DNA from: Lantana camara | Taxonomy: Eukaryota > Streptophyta > Magnoliopsida > Lamiales > Verbenaceae | Assembly (NCBI GenBank): GCA_037501455.1 | Contig: CM074862.1 | Location: forward strand, 88,807,501 to 88,871,500 | Length of the DNA: 64,000 bases | Direction: 5' to 3' | Part shown: one piece after another, positions 59,091-64,000 of the stretch | How positions within the stretch are numbered: position 1 is the first letter of the stretch | Layout: the number at the start of each line of letters is the position of its first letter | The notes under the pieces: generated by a model | Databases searched by the model: none | What the model saw: the letters and a program-made list of their open reading frames with translations, nothing else | Told to the model about the DNA's origin: nothing | Position numbers and translations under genes: made by a program

Positions 59091-60887
59091 TCATGACGCC
59101 ATAGCTTTTGCAAATGTTTTAGGATCCGTCTCAAGTGTAAATACAAAATGTATTTCACTTACCACTTTATTATTCTGGTCCCCCTCCACCAAGAAAAATA
59201 AAGCCTCAGAAGAGATAAAGTCTTTATCTAGACTTTTCTCTTTTCTTGCTCTAGTACTCCTTCTATGCTCAGTTGGTTGTGTAGGAATATTATTTTCCTC
59301 AACCGGCCTTATAGGACCTCTAAGCTTAATTTGGGGTGGCACAGGGTTTCCAACATCTTTTGAAAACGTACTTTCGAAGAATTCCACGTCCCTGGACTCA
59401 GTTATCACGTTAGACTCCAAATAAAGAAGTCTATAGGCCTTGCTATTAAGAGCATATCCAACGAATACACTTTTAATAGCTCTGGTCCCTAACTTAGTCC
59501 GTTTAGGATCAGGAACCCGAAAGTAGGCCACACACCCCCACACTTTGAAATAACTTATGTTGGATTTTCTGCCTTTCCATATTTCATAGGGATTAGTCTT
59601 CACAACAGTACTAGGCATCTTGTTGAGAATATGGCACGCAGACAGAAGGGCTTCACCCCATAAGTTGTGAGGTAAATTTACATGATTTAACATACAATTT
59701 ATCATGTCCAGAAAGGTACTATTTTTCCTTTCAGCTACACCTTTCTGCTGGGGTGTATAACGGGCAGTTGTTTGATGTATGATACCACTTTCTTCAAAGT
59801 GTATCAAAAGCATTCAAACAATATTCCATGCCTCGATCAAAACGTAGAACCTTAATCTTCTTCTCAAGTTGGGTTTCTACTTCTGATTTATATTTCACAA
59901 ACGAGCTAAGTGCTTCATCCTTAGTTCGTAAAAGATATACATAACAAAATCTGCTACCATCATCAATAAAAGTAATAAAATACCTTTTTCCACCTCTAGT
60001 TAAAACTTCATTTAACTCACAAATATCTGTATAAATTAAATCTAATATTTGTGATTCTCGTTTAACATTGGAAAAGGTTTTCTTATAATTTTTTATTTTG
60101 CACATATTTCACACTTATCAAGTTTGTTTTTACCAATATCAATTAATCCCATTGCACGCATATTTTTCAAGTTCTTTGCACTAACATGTCCTAATCGACT
60201 ATGCCATAAAGAAATTGAAGAAATCATGTAAGCAAAAACGGAATTAATATTATTGATAGACATCTTGTACATCCCATTACAACCATAACCTTTTCCAACA
60301 AATTCAACATTTTTCATGATGATAACTTTCCCAGACTCAACAGAAACTTTAAAACCTTTCTTATCTAACAAATCAATAGAAATTAAACTTTTCCTAACAT
60401 CTGGTACAAACAAGACATTGATCAAAGTTAATTTCTTCCCGGAGGTAAAGTTGAGCTCAACAGATGCTTTGCCTCCAACACCGTCTTTGGAGCTATTTCC
60501 CATCTGAACCTCTTGCACAACAACTTTTTCAAAGGTCTTGAAAAGCCTTCGATCGTTGCAAATGTGAACCGTTGCTCCAGAATCTAACCACCAGATAGAA
60601 AGTTCACTTGCCATGTTTATTTCAGAAATCGTAGCCACATCGAGGCTAAGATCAGTCACCATGGCAACTAGGTTCTCCTCAACCATATTTGCAACTCCAG
60701 ATCCACTCTTCCGTTGTGGGCATTCTCTCGCATAATGTCCTGTTTTTCCACAAACATGACACTTGCCATTTCTTTTGTTAGTATCATTGTTTTTAGGTTT
60801 CTGTCCGGTTTTCTTAAATTGTCCAACATTCTTTTTCACCCCGAAAGGCTTCTTTTTTGAAGAATTTCCAGATTCAACATAATCCAC
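59091..60887 (-). pseudogene. Ty1/copia element D: zinc knuckle, protease and integrase
   Basis: The frame reads CHVCGKTGHYARECP (zinc knuckle), WWLDSGATVHICND (protease active site), LWHSRLGHVSAKNLKNMRAM (gag-pre-integrase) and the integrase core. Core blocks include DLIYTDICELNEVLTRGGKR, FITFIDDGSRFCYVYLL and TARYTPQQKGVAERKNSTFL. Further blocks NLWGEALLSACHILNKMPS and FKVWGCVAYFRVPDPKRTKL follow. It is close to intact; frame breaks occur at about 60100 and 59800. Together with gag at right it makes up most of a copia polyprotein. Confidence 0.92.
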
Positions 60888-61684
60888 ACTCGATTGTCTT
60901 GAACCGGATTCTTTCCATCGGGTTTCCGAGCTTCCTCTTCAATACGCAGATGTTTTTAAATTTGTTCCAAGGATAAATCCTCAGATTTATGCATCAATCT
61001 CTTTACATAATCTTTCCAGGCAGGAGGAATCTTTGAAATTATAGCTCGTACTTGGAAGGTTTCTGGAAGGACAATTTTAACAATCCGGAGTTTGTTAACA
61101 ATGAACTGGAGTTCATGCACTTGCTCCAGAATTGGTTTGTTGTCAACCATTTTAAAATCCAAATATTTAGAAACCAAATATTTGTTTGTACCTTCTTCCT
61201 CAGCCTTGAATTTATATTCCAAGGCCTCCCACAGCTCTCTAGGTGACTTCACGTTTGTGTAGAGATCGTACAGTCTATCGGACAATGTGTTCAGAATGTG
61301 TCTACGAGCCAACTGCTCATCTTCCGCTCTCTTCCTTCTCTGTTACTGAAGGGTTTCCACAATCCCCTGATGGATCTGCAAGGCATTCCGGGAGGGACCT
61401 GTTGCTGCAGTACTTGCAGGAGGATTGGCAGGAGGAGCGCCACCTGCTGCAGTGGGATTAACAGGAGGAACAACACCTGTTGCAGTGGTTGGCGGATCCA
61501 AATCAGTGGGCTGCTGGGGAGCAGGAGGATCTTCTAGAATTGGTGGAAGACTTTGATCTAGAACATAGGTGAGCTTAAGGATAGTAAACAAGAACTTCAT
61601 CTTGTCATGCCAGCGACTGAAGTTGTTGTCATCGAAGCGGTCTAGCTTTTGCTGGTTCATGATTCTGAAGGATTCAGACTCCAT
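60888..61684 (-). pseudogene. Ty1/copia element D: gag
   Basis: From ATG 61684 (the frame upstream has only TTG) the minus strand encodes FRIMNQQKLDRFDDNNFSRW and FTILKLTYVLDQSLPPILED, then a Pro/Ala/Thr-rich linker. After a TAA near 61343 come LNTLSDRLYDLYTNVKSPRE and LWEALEYKFKAEEEGTNKYL and the typical copia gag end (ISKIPPAWKDYVKRLMHK). Another stop lies at 60956. The ATG is only about 25 bases inside the LTR border at 61710. Confidence 0.88.
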
Positions 61685-61709
61685 TTCCAAGAAATAGAAA
61701 CTTTAAGAT

Positions 61710-62502
61710 TGTTGAGAAATCTGGGCAAAATACAAAGCTAGACACCTGTATTCCCTGTCCTTAAAGTTTCTATCACCCCTAACTTTCTAGGAAGTGTGCT
61801 AAAGGTTTCAGGCGATACACTTCCAGAATATCTGTTAAGCTTTTGGGAGAATTTCGTGTGATAACACTGCACAAGAAATCAAAATGAGGCTTGTATTGTA
61901 TATTTCTTCAGCTGCAGGGATGTGTATATATGGTTGTCAGGTGTTAAAAAACGGACCAATCTGAATGATGGCTGTTGGGAATTAATTCAGCATCAATGGG
62001 CTGTTACTAGCCCCTGAATTTATTTGTGGCTTAATTCCCATGACTTTTCAGTTTCAATTTGCCACTCAATAGTCTAATTCAGATTGTTGGGCTAATTTAG
62101 GGTTAATTCCGAATGAATTTGGCCCAAAAAGAGAGGCCCTGGGCTCGGAGACGAGGCTCATTACAATAATGCGCACGTGCGAAGTGCAAAGTGCGCCATC
62201 AAAACGCCACAATCATCCAAGCCCAAGCCCAGGCCCACGGCCCCGGCCCGTGCCAGGGCGCGGGCGCGGACGGTGCGGTACACCGCACCGCGTGTGAGCC
62301 CATTAGTCCTCTCTTGAGTTCCACAATTTAATAACATGCACAGCATATTAATATATAAAGCTGTATTCAGTATGTTACTTTTCCAATGTGGGACACAGTT
62401 TTCCAAACAACCTTTCATATGCCTTTGTTTATCAGATATGCTCAATAATTAATTCTCCAACAACTAATTATTTATACATCTATAAGGCATATATATTCAA
62501 CA
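61710..62502 (-). repeat. copia LTR shared by elements D and C
   Basis: Ends are TGTTGA (61710-61715) and TCAACA (62497-62502), a 6-bp inverted repeat with TG...CA, length 793 bp. On its left lies the gag start of D, the position of a 5' LTR. On its right lies a polypurine-like GTGGGGGAT and then the pol end of another copia copy, the position of a 3' LTR. The TATA-like CATATATACACATCC (minus strand, about 61930) lies in its second half. One LTR serving both sides implies a tandem arrangement. Confidence 0.75.
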
Positions 62503-63065
62503 ATCCCCCACTTATTTGGAAAACTACTCTTTTACCAAACAAGTCCCTGAACAATTATGTCAAAGATCATGTGCTTAAAACTGCACCGAAGTTGACGGTG
62601 TCCATAGATTGAACCTCAACTCCTTCGTGTTGCAATCGGAGTTATCACACACACGTGTTCTTTCTCACACAGCAAGCCTGCTTGGCGCTTATAAAGCCAT
62701 ATGCCGTATCCCGTTTCATGAACCTCTAAGAGAGTAAACCACAACTCTCTATAAGAAGCGGCTTCACTTCTAATTCACATAGGCAAAATGTTTCTCGAGC
62801 ACTTGTTGCAATTAGTGCAGCATTTTGTTAAGAGCATAGCTCAACCTTGTCACTTTGCAACTCACTGAACTATCTTCAACTACATATGAGACCACTTGAT
62901 TTTTCGTTTGAACCTATAACCAGGGGAAACCTAGATTATAGGTAGGGTTACCATCACTTATGGTTCAGGTGGTTTAAGTCCCATATCTCTAGTAGTTGTA
63001 GCTACTAAGTCTCTCGTCAGAGGCTTAGTAAACAGATCAACCAAATTCTTATTTGACCTCACATA
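62503..63065 (-). pseudogene. Ty1/copia element C: RNase H end and 3' untranslated part
   Basis: The minus strand from 63065 reads YVRSNKNLVDLFTKPLTRDL and ends GLKPPEP-stop near 62955. This is the characteristic C-terminus of a copia polyprotein. About 450 bp of untranslated sequence then leads to the polypurine tract at 62503-62511 and the LTR. The upstream part is cut off by an LTR insertion at 63066. Confidence 0.85.
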
Positions 63066-63769
63066 TGTTGGAAAACACGAATCAGAAAGCAGCGGAATTT
63101 AAAAAATTTTCCCAACAAAAGGATCTTGGACTCGCAATCGTGTATCCAAATTCGTAGAGATAGAAAACTTACTTTTCTTTTATTCTTTCTTGAAGCGTTT
63201 CAAGCCACCCAAGAACGCTCTTCTCGCGGCTTGATCCCCTCTCCTTTGGTAAAGCTCGAATCTTCAAACTTCTAACTTGAAGTCTCTAGAGAAAGTCCAC
63301 CAACTTGATCACAATCTAACTAGTAAGGATGCTAGTTCTCTAGTTAGTGTTTAGGCTTAACCTAGGGTTTTATTTAATCTTGGAGAAAGGAAGGTGTTCA
63401 ACACATGAACCAAAAGAATTGTCAATTTGCTCTAAGGGGAGCTCGAGCTCCCCTATTTATAAGCAAGGGAGTGCCGAAATTCCTATTCCTTAATGGGCTA
63501 GGATTTTGGTCTCTCTCTCTCCTATTACTTGATCATCAAGTAATTTGACTTTGACTTTGAATTCAAATTCAAATCAACTTTCAAGAGAGCTAAAATATCC
63601 AAACTATTTTTGGATAATTTTATACTTTATTTATTTTAAGTAACTAACTTATTTTATCTAATTAATTAATTCATAATTAATTAACTAGATTATTTTTCTC
63701 CAAAATAAGACTTTCTTTTTAATTCAAAAATTAAACCAAAGTCTATTAAATAATTAACACTTTTAATTA

Positions 63770-63808
<39 letters not shown>

Positions 63809-64000
63809 CGTGTGAGACACGTGTCACAATGACACGTGTCACTCACGTGACCCACACGTGTGGAACCCTCTTGGCCCTATTAACTCGTTTAATCATTTTA
63901 AAGCCTCAACTCATGTAACCAAGTTGTTGTGTGTGACCCTCTAGGTTCTCAATTCAATTAGCAGTGACCCTAATTAATTAATCAGTCCACAGATTAAACG
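63066..64000 (-). repeat. second copy of the 49577-type LTR, opposite orientation, running off the edge
   Basis: The segment begins TGTTGGAAAACACGAATCAG and is nearly identical to the reverse complement of 51526 leftwards, including the CAAGCCACCCAAGAACGCTC block and the G-box cluster. A long TA microsatellite lies at about 63775-63804. It is inserted in copia C just after the ACATA at 63061-63065. The far end lies outside the window. Confidence 0.88.
63807..63860. promoter_or_regulatory. cluster of five CACGTG palindromes in LTR copy
   Basis: CACGTG occurs at 63807, 63818, 63833, 63844 and 63855, corresponding in inverted order to the cluster at 50725-50792. Conservation in both copies suggests it is part of the LTR promoter; that is inference. 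Confidence 0.6.

Noticed and set aside
62161..62445. 94-codon minus-strand frame with Ala/Arg/Gly-rich end
   Set aside because: It lies wholly within the copia LTR and has no domain; the GC-rich part is LTR promoter-type sequence.

Overview
This 64 kb window is nuclear DNA of a flowering plant, almost certainly a eudicot. The evidence is GT-AG introns, AT-rich spacer, two plant host genes with chloroplast- or mitochondrion-type leaders, and a dense mixture of plant transposon families (CACTA, hAT, Mutator-type MITEs, a Helitron, LINEs, Ty1/copia and Ty3/gypsy). The particular gypsy LTRs with TCGCG palindromes recall Lamiales genomes, but that is only an impression. No tRNA, rRNA or CRISPR array was seen.

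Left flank (1-4028): the 5' end of a minus-strand Ty3/gypsy element (LTR 2222-2667, gag-protease, start of RT) runs off the window. Its reading frame is broken by an internal tandem duplication. AT-rich spacer follows.

Nested DNA transposons (4029-19111): a small non-autonomous hAT element (4037-19103, 8-bp duplication GGTATTTG on both sides) has been split by a 14.2 kb CACTA (En/Spm) element (4123-18366, 3-bp duplication AAG, terminal repeats starting CACTACTAG). The CACTA element carries a leader with exon-like segments (5535-8356), a TNPD-type transposase in four exons (8383-11980, one in-frame stop) and a TNPA/Transposase_24-type gene in nine exons (12106-17467, open throughout).

Spacer with repeats (19112-26986): a Mutator-type MITE with a 9-bp duplication, a decayed minus-strand LINE whose 3' part is duplicated in tandem (period about 1.3 kb), and a 485-bp AT-rich tandem duplication.

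Host gene island (26987-31440): an alpha/beta-hydrolase gene (plus strand, seven exons) and a short SWIB-domain gene (minus strand, two exons) converge tail to tail. These are the only clear cellular genes.

Transposon-packed right half (31440-64000): a 177-bp satellite remnant, a truncated gypsy RT, a second Mutator-type MITE, a Helitron Rep fragment cut by an LTR end, a LINE scrap and a Transposase_28 (gypsy-type) gag-like gene. Then come two minus-strand gypsy elements (A, 41621-45537; B, 48743-57430) with related LTRs, and a minus-strand copia element (58261-61684) that shares a single LTR (61710-62502) with the tail of a second copia copy (62503-63065). Further insertions sit inside these: a 1.68 kb unclassified insert in A, and two roughly 2 kb LTRs in B. 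One of the two in B has a perfect 5-bp duplication; the other has a second copy in opposite orientation at the right edge. CG-rich palindrome clusters lie at the same place in the two gypsy LTRs but differ in sequence.
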